From positions 248,001-312,000 of the forward strand of contig NZ_AQGU01000022.1 in the NCBI RefSeq assembly GCF_014905615.1: 64,000 nt of DNA, in the 5' to 3' direction. Positions within the stretch are counted from its first letter, which is position 1; every line of letters begins with the position of its first letter. The translations under genes and the position numbers were made by a program. Below, in pieces: positions 1 through 10,283 of the stretch. Source of the stretch: Pseudoalteromonas aliena SW19. GTDB taxonomy: Bacteria > Pseudomonadota > Gammaproteobacteria > Enterobacterales > Alteromonadaceae. A model generated the notes under the pieces. It saw only the letters and a list, made by a program, of their open reading frames with translations. It was not told the origin of the DNA and made no database searches.

Positions 1-1680
1 TCAAAAGTAGGTCTAAAAAAAGCAGGTAAGGATTATCAAGCTTGTTGCCCATTTCATAACGAAAAATCCCCATCGTTCACTGTATCGCAAGATAAACAGT
101 TTTATCATTGCTTTGGCTGTGGTGCTAACGGGAACGCTATTTCGTTTGTGATGGAATATGAAAAACTTGAATTTGTTGATGCTATTGAAGAAATAGCCAG
201 CATGCTTAATTTAGAAGTACCTCGAGAACAAGGCACAAATTCAGCGCCAGAACGTACCGCAGCGCAAAAACGCTCTGACTACGATTTAATGCTCCATACA
301 GCGCGCTTTTATCAGCATCAATTAAAACACCACAGCAATTCGGCGGCAGTCATTGACTATGTTAAAGGCCGTGGTTTAAGCGGTGCAATAGTTAAGAAAT
401 TTATGATTGGTTACGCCCCGAGTGAATGGGATGGTTTATGCCTTCAACTTGGTCGCAATAAAGATCAAAAAGAACAATTGGTTGAGCTAAAGCTCGCTTC
501 AGAAAAAACACCAGGCAGACAGTTTGATTTTTTTCGCGATCGTTTAATGTTCCCAATCCGCGATAAACGCGGACGTGTGGTTGCGTTTGGTGGTCGTGTA
601 ATGCAAGCAGACCAAGGCCCTAAATATCTAAACTCGCCCGAAACCCGAATTTTTCATAAAGGTTTTGAGTTATATGGTTTATACGAGGCAAAACAAGCCC
701 ATAAAAAGTTAGACCATGTGCTTATTGTTGAAGGCTATATGGATGTGGTGGCGCTTGCTGAGCAAGGGATAGAATACGCTGTAGCCGCACTTGGTACTGC
801 AACAACAAGCGAGCACATGCACACCCTTTTTAGAACAACGGATAAAGTTATTTGTTGTTACGATGGCGACCGTGCAGGCCGTGATGCTGCTTGGCGAGCA
901 CTTGAAAATGCACTCCCTTATTTGAATGATGGAAAAGCCTTAAACTTTGCTTTTTTACCCGATGGTGAAGACCCTGATTCCTTAGTGCAAAAGGAAGGTA
1001 AAGAACTGTTTGAACAACGCTTAAGTGAAGCTGATGACTTCACTAAAGTATTGTTTAATAAATTAAGCCAAGAAATAGATTTAACGCTTGATTCAGGTAA
1101 AGCAAAACTACTGAGCGCTGCACTGCCACTCATCGAAAAAATACCCAGTGAGTTTTACCAAGAAAATATTCTTGAACAACTCGGTCGTTTAATTGGTCGA
1201 ACACGCGAGCAGCTTAATAATCGCTTAAAAACACCTAAGCAGCAGCATTCTATTGAGCGAAAATTTAAAATAACACCGATGCGCCAAGCCATTGGAATTT
1301 TAATTCAACACCCACAACTAGCTAAAAGTATTCCTTATTTGCCCGACTTAGCGCAAATGAATATCGCTGGTATCGGCCTACTGTTGCGCTTACAAGAACA
1401 AGCATTAGAAAAAGAAAACATTACCACCGCACAGCTGCTTGAATTTTTCAGAGGAACTGAAGACTATGAGCCACTAATTAAGCTCACAATGTGGCAACAT
1501 GAGATAAATGAAGAGCGTTTAGAGACTGTTTTTAAAAATACTTTTAAATTTATTGAAGATCAGTGTTTAAATTATCGACTAGAGACCTTATTAATAAAGG
1601 ACAAGACACAAGGTCTCAATAGCGACGAAAGACTTGAATGTCATTTGTTAATGACAGCGTTAAAAGCCACTAACAGCTAG
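1..1680 (+). CDS. dnaG: DNA primase DnaG (5'-truncated by window edge)
   Basis: Primase that makes RNA primers at the replication fork with DnaB helicase. The reading frame is open from base 1. The first visible codons encode the CHC2 zinc ribbon, with ligands C16, H19, C37 and C40 counted from the window edge. These align with E. coli C40, H43, C61 and C64, so about 24 codons are missing and the full protein would be near 583 residues. The TOPRIM catalytic core follows, with VEGYMDVVAL and YDGDRAGRDA (metal-binding acidic residues), and then a C-terminal helicase-binding region. rpoD follows directly, as in the classical rpsU-dnaG-rpoD macromolecular synthesis operon. Family identity is certain; only the start is unseen. 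Confidence 0.98.
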   Translation, partial: SKVGLKKAGKDYQACCPFHNEKSPSFTVSQDKQFYHCFGCGANGNAISFVMEYEKLEFVDAIEEIASMLNLEVPREQGTNSAPERTAAQKRSDYDLMLHTARFYQHQLKHHSNSAAVIDYVKGRGLSGAIVKKFMIGYAPSEWDGLCLQLGRNKDQKEQLVELKLASEKTPGRQFDFFRDRLMFPIRDKRGRVVAFGGRVMQADQGPKYLNSPETRIFHKGFELYGLYEAKQAHKKLDHVLIVEGYMDVVALAEQGIEYAVAALGTATTSEHMHTLFRTTDKVICCYDGDRAGRDAAWRALENALPYLNDGKALNFAFLPDGEDPDSLVQKEGKELFEQRLSEADDFTKVLFNKLSQEIDLTLDSGKAKLLSAALPLIEKIPSEFYQENILEQLGRLIGRTREQLNNRLKTPKQQHSIERKFKITPMRQAIGILIQHPQLAKSIPYLPDLAQMNIAGIGLLLRLQEQALEKENITTAQLLEFFRGTEDYEPLIKLTMWQHEINEERLETVFKNTFKFIEDQCLNYRLETLLIKDKTQGLNSDERLECHLLMTALKATNS

Positions 1681-1706
1681 TCAGATTTGATTTAGGCTGT
1701 TATACT
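1678..1706 (+). promoter_or_regulatory. Candidate extended -10 promoter for rpoD
   Basis: TAGTCA at 1678-1683, a 17-base spacer, then TATACT at 1701-1706 preceded by TGT, which makes an extended -10. It begins at the dnaG stop codon and would give rpoD its own transcript in addition to readthrough from dnaG. The -35 is weak (4 of 6). This is inference from sequence only. Confidence 0.45.
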
Positions 1707-1803
1707 GTGCTATTCACTGCGTCACATTATTCTAGTTAGCTTAATGCAAACTACATGATGGCGCCTGTTGTATCAACTTATCAGAGTGGAAGAAACAATC
1801 TCT

Positions 1804-3651
1804 ATGGATCCAACTCCTCAGTCACAATTAAAACTTCTGATTCAAAAGGGTAAAGAGCAAGGCTACTTAACTTTTGCAGAAGTAAATGATCACCTTCCAC
1901 AAGACATTATAGACTCAGATCAAGTAGAAGATATCATAAGCATGATTAATGACATGGGTATCAAGGTTAGCGAAAACGCGCCTGATGCTGATGAATTAAT
2001 GATGCAAGAAACAACGACAGACGAAGACGCAGCTGAAGCTGCCGCTGCAGCCCTTGCGACTGTAGAAAAAGAAATCGGCCGTACTACAGACCCTGTGCGC
2101 ATGTATATGCGTGAAATGGGTACTGTTGAACTTCTGACACGTGAGGGCGAGATTGTTATCGCTAAACGTATTGAAGAAGGTATCAATCAAGTACAAATTT
2201 CTGTTGCTGAATATCCTGAAGCGATAACTTACCTACTTGAACAGTGGGATAAGTTTGAAGCCGAAGAAATGCGTTTAAGCGATATTATCGTCGGCTTCAT
2301 TGATCCTAATGAAGATGAAGCGCCAATTTCAGCAACTAACATTGGTTCAGAATTAAGCGCTAAACAGCTTGATGATGATAAAGATGATAAAGACGATATT
2401 GATGGCGACGATGAAGATGAAGAAGAAGTAGACACAGGGCCAGATCCTGAAGAAGCGCGCATTCATTTTGAAAACTTACGTGATCTATACAATAAAGCAC
2501 GTGATACATTTGAAGCTAAAGGTCGTTCGCATCCTGAATCACAAGCTGCCATATTTGAAATCGGTGAGCTTTTCAGGACCTTTAAATTAATACCTAAACA
2601 GTTTGATCGCATGGTAAATAACATGCGTGAAATGATGGACAGAGTTCGCGTTCAAGAACGTCTAATCATGAAACAAGCTGTTCAAATTGCTAAATTACCA
2701 AAGAAAACATTCGTTAAGCATTTTGCTAACAACGAAACAGACGCTTCTTGGGTTGATTTAGAAATTTCAGGTAACGAAAAGTATTCAGCTAAACTTGAAG
2801 AAGTTAAGCCAGAAATCATTCGTAGCATTAATAAATTATCTGTTATTGAACAAACAACAGGTTTAAGCATTGAGCGTATAAAAGACATCAATCGTCGAAT
2901 GAGCATTGGTGAAGCGAAAGCCCGCCGTGCGAAAAAAGAGATGGTTGAAGCTAACTTACGCCTTGTAATCTCAATAGCTAAAAAATATACAAACCGTGGC
3001 TTACAGTTCTTGGATTTAATCCAAGAAGGTAACATTGGTCTGATGAAAGCGGTTGATAAGTTTGAATATCGCCGTGGTTATAAGTTCTCTACTTATGCTA
3101 CGTGGTGGATACGTCAAGCAATTACTCGTTCTATTGCTGACCAAGCAAGAACAATCCGTATCCCAGTACATATGATTGAAACGATTAATAAACTTAACCG
3201 TATCTCTCGTCAAATGTTACAAGAAATGGGTCGTGAGCCAAATCCAGAAGAATTAGCAGAACGCATGATGATGCCTGAGGATAAAATCCGTAAGGTACTT
3301 AAGATTGCTAAAGAGCCAATTTCAATGGAAACACCAATCGGTGATGATGAAGATTCTCACTTAGGTGATTTTATCGAAGATACAACTATTGATTCGCCAA
3401 TCGATTCGGCAACAATGGAGTCGCTTCGTGGCGCAACTAACGATGTACTTGCAGGCCTAACTGCTCGTGAAGCGAAAGTACTGCGTATGCGTTTTGGTAT
3501 TGATATGAATACCGACCACACCTTAGAAGAAGTAGGTAAACAGTTTGACGTAACACGTGAACGTATTCGTCAAATAGAAGCGAAAGCGCTGCGTAAATTA
3601 CGCCACCCTTCTCGCTCAGATTTACTGAAAAGCTTTTTAGACGCTAAATAA
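1804..3651 (+). CDS. rpoD: RNA polymerase primary sigma factor RpoD (sigma-70)
   Basis: Housekeeping sigma factor. The product is 615 residues (E. coli 613). The start is the ATG at 1804, giving [12 protein letters not shown], which aligns with the E. coli N-terminus. An upstream TTG at 1768 is in frame but has no homologous extension. Seen in order: region 1.1; a non-conserved region with a very acidic Asp/Glu run near residues 190-210; region 2 with [14 protein letters not shown] near residue 425, which melts and reads the -10; region 3; and region 4 with [20 protein letters not shown] near residue 573, the -35-binding helix-turn-helix. It lies downstream of dnaG and is closed by a strong hairpin terminator. 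Confidence 0.99.
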   Translation: MDPTPQSQLKLLIQKGKEQGYLTFAEVNDHLPQDIIDSDQVEDIISMINDMGIKVSENAPDADELMMQETTTDEDAAEAAAAALATVEKEIGRTTDPVRMYMREMGTVELLTREGEIVIAKRIEEGINQVQISVAEYPEAITYLLEQWDKFEAEEMRLSDIIVGFIDPNEDEAPISATNIGSELSAKQLDDDKDDKDDIDGDDEDEEEVDTGPDPEEARIHFENLRDLYNKARDTFEAKGRSHPESQAAIFEIGELFRTFKLIPKQFDRMVNNMREMMDRVRVQERLIMKQAVQIAKLPKKTFVKHFANNETDASWVDLEISGNEKYSAKLEEVKPEIIRSINKLSVIEQTTGLSIERIKDINRRMSIGEAKARRAKKEMVEANLRLVISIAKKYTNRGLQFLDLIQEGNIGLMKAVDKFEYRRGYKFSTYATWWIRQAITRSIADQARTIRIPVHMIETINKLNRISRQMLQEMGREPNPEELAERMMMPEDKIRKVLKIAKEPISMETPIGDDEDSHLGDFIEDTTIDSPIDSATMESLRGATNDVLAGLTAREAKVLRMRFGIDMNTDHTLEEVGKQFDVTRERIRQIEAKALRKLRHPSRSDLLKSFLDAK

Positions 3652-3672
3652 TTTAGCGCTACTATATAAACT

Positions 3673-3699
3673 AAAAAGGCCGCTATAGCGGCCTTTTTT
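3673..3699 (+). terminator. Intrinsic terminator after rpoD
   Basis: AAAAAGGCCGCT / AGCGGCCTTTTT stem with a tiny loop and a T-run. It sits between rpoD and prmA, and its end is only 19 bases before the prmA start codon. Transcription into prmA must therefore be readthrough or start within the rpoD 3' end. Confidence 0.9.
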
Positions 3700-3718
3700 C
3701 TATTTGAAGGAAATAACC

Positions 3719-4600
3719 ATGGCTTGGATCCAAATTCGTATTAATGCCAATGCTGCAACAGCTGATGCCGTAAGCGACCTATTAATGGAAGCGGGTAGCG
3801 CTTCAGTAACCTTTATTGACGCAAAAGACACCCCTATTTACGAACCAAAAATTGGCACTGTTGTATTTTGGGCTGATACCACAGTTATTGGCTTGTTCGA
3901 AGCTAATCACGATATGAACGCAGTCGTTGCGTTATTAAAACGTCATAACGAGCTGAAAGACAATTTAGTTTATAAAATTGAGCAGCTTGAGGATAAAGAC
4001 TGGGAACGTGAATGGATGGATAACTTCCACCCAATTCAATTTGGTGAAAAACTGTGGATTTGTCCAAGCTGGCGCGACATTCCAGATCCTGATGCAGTAA
4101 ATGTACTACTTGATCCGGGCCTTGCTTTTGGCACGGGTACACATGCAACAACAGCGCTGTGCCTCAAATGGTTAGAAAGCCAAGATCTAACAGGTAAAAC
4201 AGTGGTTGATTTTGGCTGTGGCTCAGGCATTTTAGGCATAGCTGCTATAAAACTAGGCGCAGAGCGCATGATTGGGATTGATATTGACCCACAAGCACTC
4301 GAAGCAAGCCTAGATAATGCTAACCGTAATGGGGTGGCTGACAAACTTGAAGTATACCTGCCTGAAAACCAGCCGGAATTTAGCGCCGACATTGTTGTAG
4401 CAAATATATTAGCGCAGCCGCTACGAGAATTACACAGTGTCATTTTAGGCTTATTAAAGCCAGGCGGAAAAATTGCCATGTCAGGCATTTTAGAAGAGCA
4501 AGCACAATCAGTTGCTGATATTTACGCGCCTTTTATTGAACTTGATAATATTGCTGTTGAAGGTGACTGGACACGCGTCAGTGGTACCAAAAAAGTGTAA
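3719..4600 (+). CDS. prmA: Ribosomal protein L11 methyltransferase PrmA
   Basis: Trimethylates lysines and the N-terminus of ribosomal protein L11, using SAM. 293 residues, the size of the E. coli protein. The start is the ATG at 3719 (MAWIQIRIN), 7 bases after AAGGA; the earlier in-frame TTG at 3704 precedes the ribosome site and adds unconserved residues. Visible motifs: the N-terminal L11-binding domain; the [15 protein letters not shown] linker near residue 90; [12 protein letters not shown]; and the SAM motif [10 protein letters not shown] near residue 164. The order prmA, dusB, fis is the typical gammaproteobacterial one. Here a terminator separates prmA from dusB. Confidence 0.98.
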   Translation: MAWIQIRINANAATADAVSDLLMEAGSASVTFIDAKDTPIYEPKIGTVVFWADTTVIGLFEANHDMNAVVALLKRHNELKDNLVYKIEQLEDKDWEREWMDNFHPIQFGEKLWICPSWRDIPDPDAVNVLLDPGLAFGTGTHATTALCLKWLESQDLTGKTVVDFGCGSGILGIAAIKLGAERMIGIDIDPQALEASLDNANRNGVADKLEVYLPENQPEFSADIVVANILAQPLRELHSVILGLLKPGGKIAMSGILEEQAQSVADIYAPFIELDNIAVEGDWTRVSGTKKV

Positions 4601-4644
4601 TTCACTTAAAACATCAATTTAGAGTATTAACTCAAAATGCTCAT

Positions 4645-4680
4645 GTAAAGCCTGCATTTAACAGGCTTTACTATTTTTTT
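4645..4680 (+). terminator. Intrinsic terminator after prmA
   Basis: Perfect 10-bp stem GTAAAGCCTG / CAGGCTTTAC with a 7-base loop, followed by TATTTTTTT. It ends the prmA transcript before the dusB-fis promoter. Confidence 0.9.
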
Positions 4681-4820
4681 ACATAATAAAAAATAAACCT
4701 ATTTTATAGTAAAAACAAAATCAGCTTAAATTTCACACAAATAAACCGCTTCGTCATACGGTTATCAAATGTCAATACGAAAAGTGCAAAAAAAAGTCAC
4801 TTTTGTTCAATTTATAGCCT

Positions 4821-4848
4821 TTGATTTTTGCTAAAAAAACCGTAAACT
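4821..4848 (+). promoter_or_regulatory. dusB-fis promoter with GC-rich discriminator
   Basis: TTGATT at 4821-4826, a 16-base spacer, TAAACT at 4843-4848, then the discriminator TAGCGCCCC. In enterics, GC-rich discriminators at the fis operon promoter make it sensitive to ppGpp and growth rate. The same control is inferred here. The predicted start near 4855 leaves a very short leader before the TTG start codon at 4873. Confidence 0.6.
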
Positions 4849-4872
4849 TAGCGCCCCTTGAAAAGAGGCCTA

Positions 4873-5853
4873 TTGAATATAGTGCGTATCGGTAAATACC
4901 AACTTGAGAATAATGTAATTGTTGCGCCAATGGCGGGCATTACAGACAGACCATTTAGACAACTTTGTCGTCGCTTAGGCGCGGGGCTTGCTGTGTCTGA
5001 AATGTTATCGTCTAATCCTAGGGTTTGGAAAACAGAAAAGTCGATGAACCGTATGGATCACAGCGGTGAATCGGGTATACGTGCTGTGCAAATTGCAGGA
5101 GCAGATCCTGAGCTTATGGCGCAGGCCGCACAATTCAATGTTGCTAACGGTGCACAGATCATAGATATCAATATGGGGTGCCCAGCAAAAAAAGTGAACA
5201 AGAAACTCGCAGGCTCTGCCTTATTACAGTTTCCTGAACTTGTGGAAGAGATTATTGACGCAGTTGTTAATGCTGTTGATATACCTGTGACACTTAAAAT
5301 CCGTACAGGATGGGATCCGGATAACCGTAATGGTGTAGAGATTGCGAGAATAGCTGAACGTTATGGCATTGCATCACTTGCTGTACATGGGCGTACGCGC
5401 GCATGTATGTATAAAGGTGATGCTGAGTACGCCACGATTAGGGATATAAAACGTTCAGTGTCGATCCCTGTTGTTGCCAATGGTGATATTACATCACCTG
5501 AAAAAGCAAAACAGGTTTTAGACTATACGGGTGCAGATGCCATTATGATTGGTCGAGCCGCCCAAGGTCGCCCTTGGATATTTAGGGAGATAGACCACTA
5601 TTTGCGAACTGGTGAACATATGCAGCCACCTGCTATTGCAGAGGTACGCAGCATTTTAATGGAGCATTTAACAAACCTCCATATGTTTTACGGTGAACCA
5701 ATGGGCGCACGAATTGCTCGCAAACATGTATCTTGGTATTTGCAAACCCATGACAGTGATGGTCAGTTTAGGCGAGTATTTAATGCGCTCGACAACCCAC
5801 AGGCACAGGTCGTCGCATTAGAGCAATACTTTAAAACACTAGCAGCTAACTAA
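4873..5853 (+). CDS. dusB: tRNA-dihydrouridine synthase DusB
   Basis: FMN enzyme that reduces specific uridines in the tRNA D-loop. 326 residues from the chosen TTG at 4873 (E. coli 321). AGAGG lies five bases upstream. Alternatives are TTG 4858, too close to the predicted transcription start, and GTG 4882, which matches the E. coli N-terminus RIGQYQL but has poor ribosome-site spacing. Motifs: [12 protein letters not shown] near residue 18; the DUS signature [18 protein letters not shown] near 101, with the catalytic Cys; HGRTR; NGDI; and [11 protein letters not shown] for FMN phosphate. It is cotranscribed with fis, 19 bases apart. Confidence 0.97.
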   Translation: MNIVRIGKYQLENNVIVAPMAGITDRPFRQLCRRLGAGLAVSEMLSSNPRVWKTEKSMNRMDHSGESGIRAVQIAGADPELMAQAAQFNVANGAQIIDINMGCPAKKVNKKLAGSALLQFPELVEEIIDAVVNAVDIPVTLKIRTGWDPDNRNGVEIARIAERYGIASLAVHGRTRACMYKGDAEYATIRDIKRSVSIPVVANGDITSPEKAKQVLDYTGADAIMIGRAAQGRPWIFREIDHYLRTGEHMQPPAIAEVRSILMEHLTNLHMFYGEPMGARIARKHVSWYLQTHDSDGQFRRVFNALDNPQAQVVALEQYFKTLAAN

Positions 5854-5872
5854 GAAAGAAAGAGACTTAATA

Positions 5873-6163
5873 ATGTTCGAACAAAACGTGACTTCTCCAT
5901 TTATCACTAACCCTCATGTTCAGTCACACGAGAAACCGCAGCCATTGCGTGATGCAGTAAAAAAAGCTGTTCACCACTATTTAAAACAGCTTAACGGTCA
6001 AGATGTGCAAGACGTTTACGACCTTGTTCTTTCAGAGCTAGAAGCGCCATTACTTGAAGAAGTAATGACATACACACGTGGTAATCAAACACGTGCAGCA
6101 ATTTTACTAGGTATCAACCGTGGTACTTTACGTAAAAAGCTAAAAAAATACGGCATGAACTAA
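5873..6163 (+). CDS. fis: DNA-binding nucleoid protein Fis
   Basis: Small DNA-bending protein that activates rRNA and tRNA promoters and shapes the nucleoid during fast growth. 96 residues (E. coli 98). The N-terminal beta-hairpin arm is followed by a four-helix dimer core. It ends in the factor-type helix-turn-helix [20 protein letters not shown] and a basic tail, KKLKKYG. Last gene of the dusB-fis operon, followed by a strong terminator. Probably controlled by the GC-rich-discriminator promoter before dusB. Confidence 0.98.
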   Translation: MFEQNVTSPFITNPHVQSHEKPQPLRDAVKKAVHHYLKQLNGQDVQDVYDLVLSELEAPLLEEVMTYTRGNQTRAAILLGINRGTLRKKLKKYGMN

Positions 6164-6196
6164 TATGCTGGCTGTGATTTACCACAGCTAATTATT

Positions 6197-6223
6197 AAAA
6201 AAGCACCTTAGGGTGCTTTTTTT
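6197..6223 (+). terminator. Intrinsic terminator after fis
   Basis: AAAAAAGCACC TTAG GGTGCTTTTTT hairpin, flanked by A and T runs so that it can work in both directions. Confidence 0.92.
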
Positions 6224-6354
6224 ATGCCTACAACTTATTAACCAAATTGCAAAATGCTCACGCTTATTAAGCCTTTATAAGTCGTTTTTTGAGTAGTAAT
6301 CAGTTAAAATACCCGCTTCTAAGCTAGCTCATTAACTGAGGAAATCAAACTACA

Positions 6355-7941
6355 ATGGATACTCATCGTCCCATTCGTCGCGCACTATTAAGTGTGTCTG
6401 ATAAAACCGGTATTGTTGAATTTGCCCGCGCACTAGAAGCGCAAGGCGTTGATATATTGTCAACTGGCGGCACATGCAAACTACTTGCTGATAACGACAT
6501 AAAAGTGACTGAAGTGTCAGATCACACAGGCCACCCTGAAATCATGGATGGTCGCGTAAAAACTCTTCACCCTAAAATTCACGGCGGCATATTAGCCCGT
6601 CGCGGACAAGATGAAAGCGTAATGGCAGAGAACAACATTTCTGCTATCGACATAGTTGTAGTTAACTTATACCCCTTTGCGAATACTGTCGCTCAAGAAA
6701 ACTGCAGCCTTGAAGATGCCATTGAAAATATTGATATTGGCGGCCCTACAATGGTTCGTGCAGCCGCTAAAAACCACAAAGATGTAACAATTGTGGTAAA
6801 CGCGAGCGACTACGACCGTGTTATTAGTGAAATGCAAAACAACAATGGTTCTACTACGTATAAGACCCGTTTTGATTTAGCGATTGCCGCATACGAGCAC
6901 ACAGCTCAATACGATGGCATGATTGCTAACTACTTTGGTAAAATGGTTCCTGATTACACCGAGGAAGCTGCTGTAGAGACTAAATTCCCACGTACTATCA
7001 ATATGCAGTTCACTAAAAAGCAAGATATGCGTTACGGTGAAAACTCACATCAAGATGCAGCTTTCTATGTTGAAAATGACATTGCTGAAGCATCAGTTGC
7101 AACAGCCACTCAATTGCAAGGTAAAGCCCTTTCGTTTAACAATATTGCAGATACCGATGCTGCACTTGAATGTGTTAAAGAATTTGATGTACCAGCGTGC
7201 GTAATTGTAAAACATGCTAATCCGTGTGGTGTTTCAATTGGGAGCAATATTCTACAAGCATACGAGCGCGCTTTTAAAACAGACCCTACATCAGCATTTG
7301 GTGGCATTATTGCCTTTAACCGAGAGCTAGATGCAGCAACTGCACAAGCAATTGTTGACCGTCAATTTGTTGAAGTAATTATCGCACCTAGTATTTCGAG
7401 CGATGCTGCAAAAATTGTTGAAGCTAAAAAGAACGTTCGCTTATTAGAATGTGGACAGTGGACAGGTAAAGCCGCTGGCCAAGATATTAAACGTGTTAAC
7501 GGCGGTATTTTAGTTCAAGATCGCGATTTAGGCATGGTAACGCAAGGCGACTTAAAAGTTGTTTCTAAGCGCCAGCCTACAGAGCAAGAACTTAAAGATT
7601 TACTGTTTTGCTGGAAAGTCGCTAAGTTTGTTAAATCAAACGCGATTGTTTATGCCCGTGACGGCATGACTATTGGTGTAGGTGCAGGCCAAATGAGCCG
7701 CGTATACTCAGCTAAAATTGCAGGCATTAAAGCCGCTGATGAAAACCTTGAAGTTAAAGGTTCAGTTATGGCGTCTGACGCGTTCTTCCCATTCCGTGAT
7801 GGAATTGACGCAGCAGCAGCCGCTGGTATTACTGCGGTAATTCAGCCTGGTGGCTCAATGCGCGATGAAGAAGTAATTGCTGCCGCAGATGAAGCTGGTA
7901 TGGCAATGGTACTTACTGGTATGCGCCATTTCCGCCACTAA
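6355..7941 (+). CDS. purH: Bifunctional AICAR formyltransferase / IMP cyclohydrolase PurH
   Basis: Catalyses the last two steps of de novo IMP synthesis in the cytoplasm. 528 residues, typical length. The N-terminal MGS-like cyclohydrolase domain has [14 protein letters not shown] and [15 protein letters not shown]. The C-terminal formyltransferase domain has [25 protein letters not shown] (catalytic Lys and His) and ends [29 protein letters not shown] lies 10 bases before the ATG. purD lies downstream, as in E. coli purHD, but a terminator and another gene intervene. No convincing PurR-type palindrome was found in the 190-base leader. Confidence 0.98.
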   Translation: MDTHRPIRRALLSVSDKTGIVEFARALEAQGVDILSTGGTCKLLADNDIKVTEVSDHTGHPEIMDGRVKTLHPKIHGGILARRGQDESVMAENNISAIDIVVVNLYPFANTVAQENCSLEDAIENIDIGGPTMVRAAAKNHKDVTIVVNASDYDRVISEMQNNNGSTTYKTRFDLAIAAYEHTAQYDGMIANYFGKMVPDYTEEAAVETKFPRTINMQFTKKQDMRYGENSHQDAAFYVENDIAEASVATATQLQGKALSFNNIADTDAALECVKEFDVPACVIVKHANPCGVSIGSNILQAYERAFKTDPTSAFGGIIAFNRELDAATAQAIVDRQFVEVIIAPSISSDAAKIVEAKKNVRLLECGQWTGKAAGQDIKRVNGGILVQDRDLGMVTQGDLKVVSKRQPTEQELKDLLFCWKVAKFVKSNAIVYARDGMTIGVGAGQMSRVYSAKIAGIKAADENLEVKGSVMASDAFFPFRDGIDAAAAAGITAVIQPGGSMRDEEVIAAADEAGMAMVLTGMRHFRH

Positions 7942-7947
7942 TCACAC

Positions 7948-7978
7948 AAAGGGTTAAACGTTGGTTTAGCCCTTTTTG
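7948..7978 (+). terminator. Intrinsic terminator after purH
   Basis: AAAGGGTTAAAC / GTTTAGCCCTTT stem with one G-T pair, a 4-base loop and a T-rich tail. Confidence 0.88.
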
Positions 7979-8047
7979 TTTGCTATAAATTCACGTATTC
8001 TGACTATTCAATAACCTATTTAAAATTATAATGTGAAGGAACAGATG

Positions 8048-8869
8048 ATGAAATTTGCGCTAAAATCGCTACTTGTAGCCACACTAACTATGACATCGAC
8101 TATGGCACTTAGCCATAACCACGAATCGAGCCTTGAGCACTCACTAAAATCAAGTGAGCGCAGTACTAAAAACAGTGCTCGTGACGAATATCGCCATCCA
8201 GCTCAAACACTGGCATTTTTTGGCTTTAAACCAACTATGACCGTTGTTGAAATTGCACCTGGCGGTGGTTGGTATAGTGAAATTTTAGCGCCAGCACTAA
8301 AAGAGCAAGGCACTTATTATGCTGCGCATTTTCCTGCTGATTCATCAGTTGGCTACTACCAACGCTCTCTTGCGGGCTTTAAGCAAAAAGTAGCTGACGA
8401 TGAGCGTTTTAATAGCGTTAAAATTACTGAGTTTGCGCCTGTAACACATTTAGATATTGCGCCAGCTGGCAGTGCCGATATGGTTTTAACATTTCGTAAT
8501 GTACATAACTGGTACATGGGCAAAGATAAAAGCGGAGCATTAAGTGCATTCCAAGCTTTTTATAAAGCCCTTAAACCAGGTGGCACATTAGGTTTAGTTG
8601 AGCACCGTTTAGCTGAAGAGCGCGCTGACGAAGATCAAAAAACGTCAGGTTATATGAAGCAGAGCTACGTAGTAGAGCTTGCAAAACAAGCAGGGTTTGA
8701 ATTAGTAGCAAGCAGTGAAATAAATGCAAATCCAAAAGATACAGCCGATCACCCTAAAGGGGTATGGACGCTACCACCAAGCTTAAGACTCGGCGAACAA
8801 GATGCTGATAAATATAAAGCCATTGGTGAAAGCGACCGCATGACGCTGAAATTTAAGAAACCGCTTTAA
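8048..8869 (+). CDS. Periplasmic SAM-dependent methyltransferase-like protein (COG4798 type)
   Basis: The 273-residue product begins with a signal peptide (MKFALKSLLVATLTMTSTMA), so the fold acts outside the cytoplasm, which is odd for a SAM enzyme. Class I methyltransferase motif I is seen as VVEIAPGGGWYSEILAP, and a later GGTLGLVEH resembles motif III. There is an AEYRHP-like segment (DEYRHPAQTLAFFG) and NVHNWY. I associate this pattern with COG4798 predicted methyltransferases. The start at 8048 is chosen for 7-base spacing from AAGGA; ATG 8045 and GTG 8033 are also in frame. It lies 15 bases before purD, so it is probably cotranscribed with it. The substrate is unknown. Confidence 0.8.
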   Translation: MKFALKSLLVATLTMTSTMALSHNHESSLEHSLKSSERSTKNSARDEYRHPAQTLAFFGFKPTMTVVEIAPGGGWYSEILAPALKEQGTYYAAHFPADSSVGYYQRSLAGFKQKVADDERFNSVKITEFAPVTHLDIAPAGSADMVLTFRNVHNWYMGKDKSGALSAFQAFYKALKPGGTLGLVEHRLAEERADEDQKTSGYMKQSYVVELAKQAGFELVASSEINANPKDTADHPKGVWTLPPSLRLGEQDADKYKAIGESDRMTLKFKKPL

Positions 8870-8884
8870 ATAGGAATTTTCGCC

Positions 8885-10168
8885 ATGAATGTTTTAGTCA
8901 TTGGCAGCGGCGGCCGCGAACACGCGCTTGCGTTCAAAGCCGCTCAAAACATCAAAGTAAACACTGTATTTGTAGCCCCTGGTAATGCAGGCACCGCACT
9001 TGAACCTAAACTTGAAAACGTAGCAATCAACGTTGACGACTTAGAGGGTTTACTTAGTTTTGCACAGCAAAATAAAGTAGAGCTTACAATTGTAGGTCCA
9101 GAAATACCGTTAGTACTGGGTGTTGTTGATAAGTTTCGTGAACATAACATGGCTATTTTTGGCCCTACTGCGGGCGCAGCTCAGCTCGAAGGCTCTAAAT
9201 CGTTTACTAAAGACTTTTTAGCACGTCATAAAATCCCGACAGGCGACTATCAAACGTTTGAACAAATTGACCCTGCCCTTGCTTATTTAAAAGAAAAAGG
9301 CGCGCCAATAGTTGTAAAAGCAGATGGTTTGGCTGCGGGTAAAGGCGTAATTGTAGCCATGGACGAGCGTGAAGCTGAAGATGCTATTCGCGATATGCTT
9401 GCGGGTAATGCGTTTGGTGATGCAGGAAGCCGTGTTGTTATTGAAGAATTTTTAGACGGTGAAGAAGCCTCTTTCATAGTTATGGTTGATGGCAAAAACG
9501 TATTACCCTTTGCTACCAGTCAGGACCATAAACGCGCTTACAATGGCGATGCGGGTCCTAATACGGGTGGCATGGGTGCATACTCACCTGCGCCTGTTGT
9601 TACTGATGAAATCCACCAGCGTATTATGAACGAAGTGATCACCCCTACAGTAGAAGGCATGGCAAGCGAAGGCCATCCGTACACAGGTTTTTTATACGCA
9701 GGTTTGATGATTGACGAAACAGGCACTCCTAAAGTAATTGAGTACAATTGTCGCTTCGGCGACCCTGAAACTCAACCAATGATGCTACGTTTGCAGTCAG
9801 ATCTTGTTGAATTGATTGAAGCAGCTAACCGTGTAGAACTTGATAAAACAACGATTGAGTTTGACTCACGCGCAGCCGTTGGCGTCGTACTTGCCGCTAA
9901 AGGTTATCCTAGTGATTACCCAAAAGGTGATGTTATTTCGGGGCTGCAAGTTGATTACCCCGCAGGCGAAAAAGTATTTCATGCCGGTACTAAGCAAAAT
10001 GGCAGTGACGTTGTAACCGCAGGCGGTCGCGTATTATGCGCAACAGCACTCGGTAATACAGTTACTGAAGCGCAGCAACGCGCCTATGAGCTTGTTAAAC
10101 AAATTAGCTGGGATGGTATGGAATATCGTACAGATATTGCTTACCGTGCCATTGCCCGCGAGCAATAG
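8885..10168 (+). CDS. purD: Phosphoribosylamine-glycine ligase PurD
   Basis: GAR synthetase, second step of purine synthesis: ATP-dependent joining of glycine to phosphoribosylamine. 427 residues, standard length. The N-terminal nucleotide-binding domain has VLVIGSGGREHALAFKA. The central ATP-grasp fold has KADGLAAGKGVIVA, the PurD signature around NTGGMGAYSP, and the metal-binding EYNCRFGDPETQ near residue 285. AGGAATTTTCGCC precedes the ATG. It follows the COG4798-like gene closely, in what looks like a purH-x-purD arrangement. Closed by a near-perfect terminator. Confidence 0.98.
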   Translation: MNVLVIGSGGREHALAFKAAQNIKVNTVFVAPGNAGTALEPKLENVAINVDDLEGLLSFAQQNKVELTIVGPEIPLVLGVVDKFREHNMAIFGPTAGAAQLEGSKSFTKDFLARHKIPTGDYQTFEQIDPALAYLKEKGAPIVVKADGLAAGKGVIVAMDEREAEDAIRDMLAGNAFGDAGSRVVIEEFLDGEEASFIVMVDGKNVLPFATSQDHKRAYNGDAGPNTGGMGAYSPAPVVTDEIHQRIMNEVITPTVEGMASEGHPYTGFLYAGLMIDETGTPKVIEYNCRFGDPETQPMMLRLQSDLVELIEAANRVELDKTTIEFDSRAAVGVVLAAKGYPSDYPKGDVISGLQVDYPAGEKVFHAGTKQNGSDVVTAGGRVLCATALGNTVTEAQQRAYELVKQISWDGMEYRTDIAYRAIAREQ

Positions 10169-10213
10169 GCTTCCCACGAGTAAAACTTATTGGTGTAATG
10201 AGTTAATTAAACT

Positions 10214-10242
10214 AAAAAAGCGCAGCTTACCTGCGCTTTTTT
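10214..10242 (+). terminator. Intrinsic terminator after purD
   Basis: Perfect 12-bp stem AAAAAAGCGCAG / CTGCGCTTTTTT around a 5-base loop. Confidence 0.93.
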
Positions 10243-10283
10243 AGTGCTACACTATTTAAAAGGTCTTTAAAAGTGCGCAAATA

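Noticed and set aside
4036..4488. 150-codon open frame on the minus strand inside prmA
   Set aside because: Fully antisense to a conserved gene, no ribosome site, Ser/Pro-rich composition typical of antisense frames.
6224..6354. PurR-like operator before purH
   Set aside because: No palindrome resembling the enteric PurR site could be found in the leader.
8027..8032. TATAAT just before the methyltransferase-like gene
   Set aside because: It lies a few bases before the ribosome site, leaving no room for a leader, and no -35 is at a valid distance.
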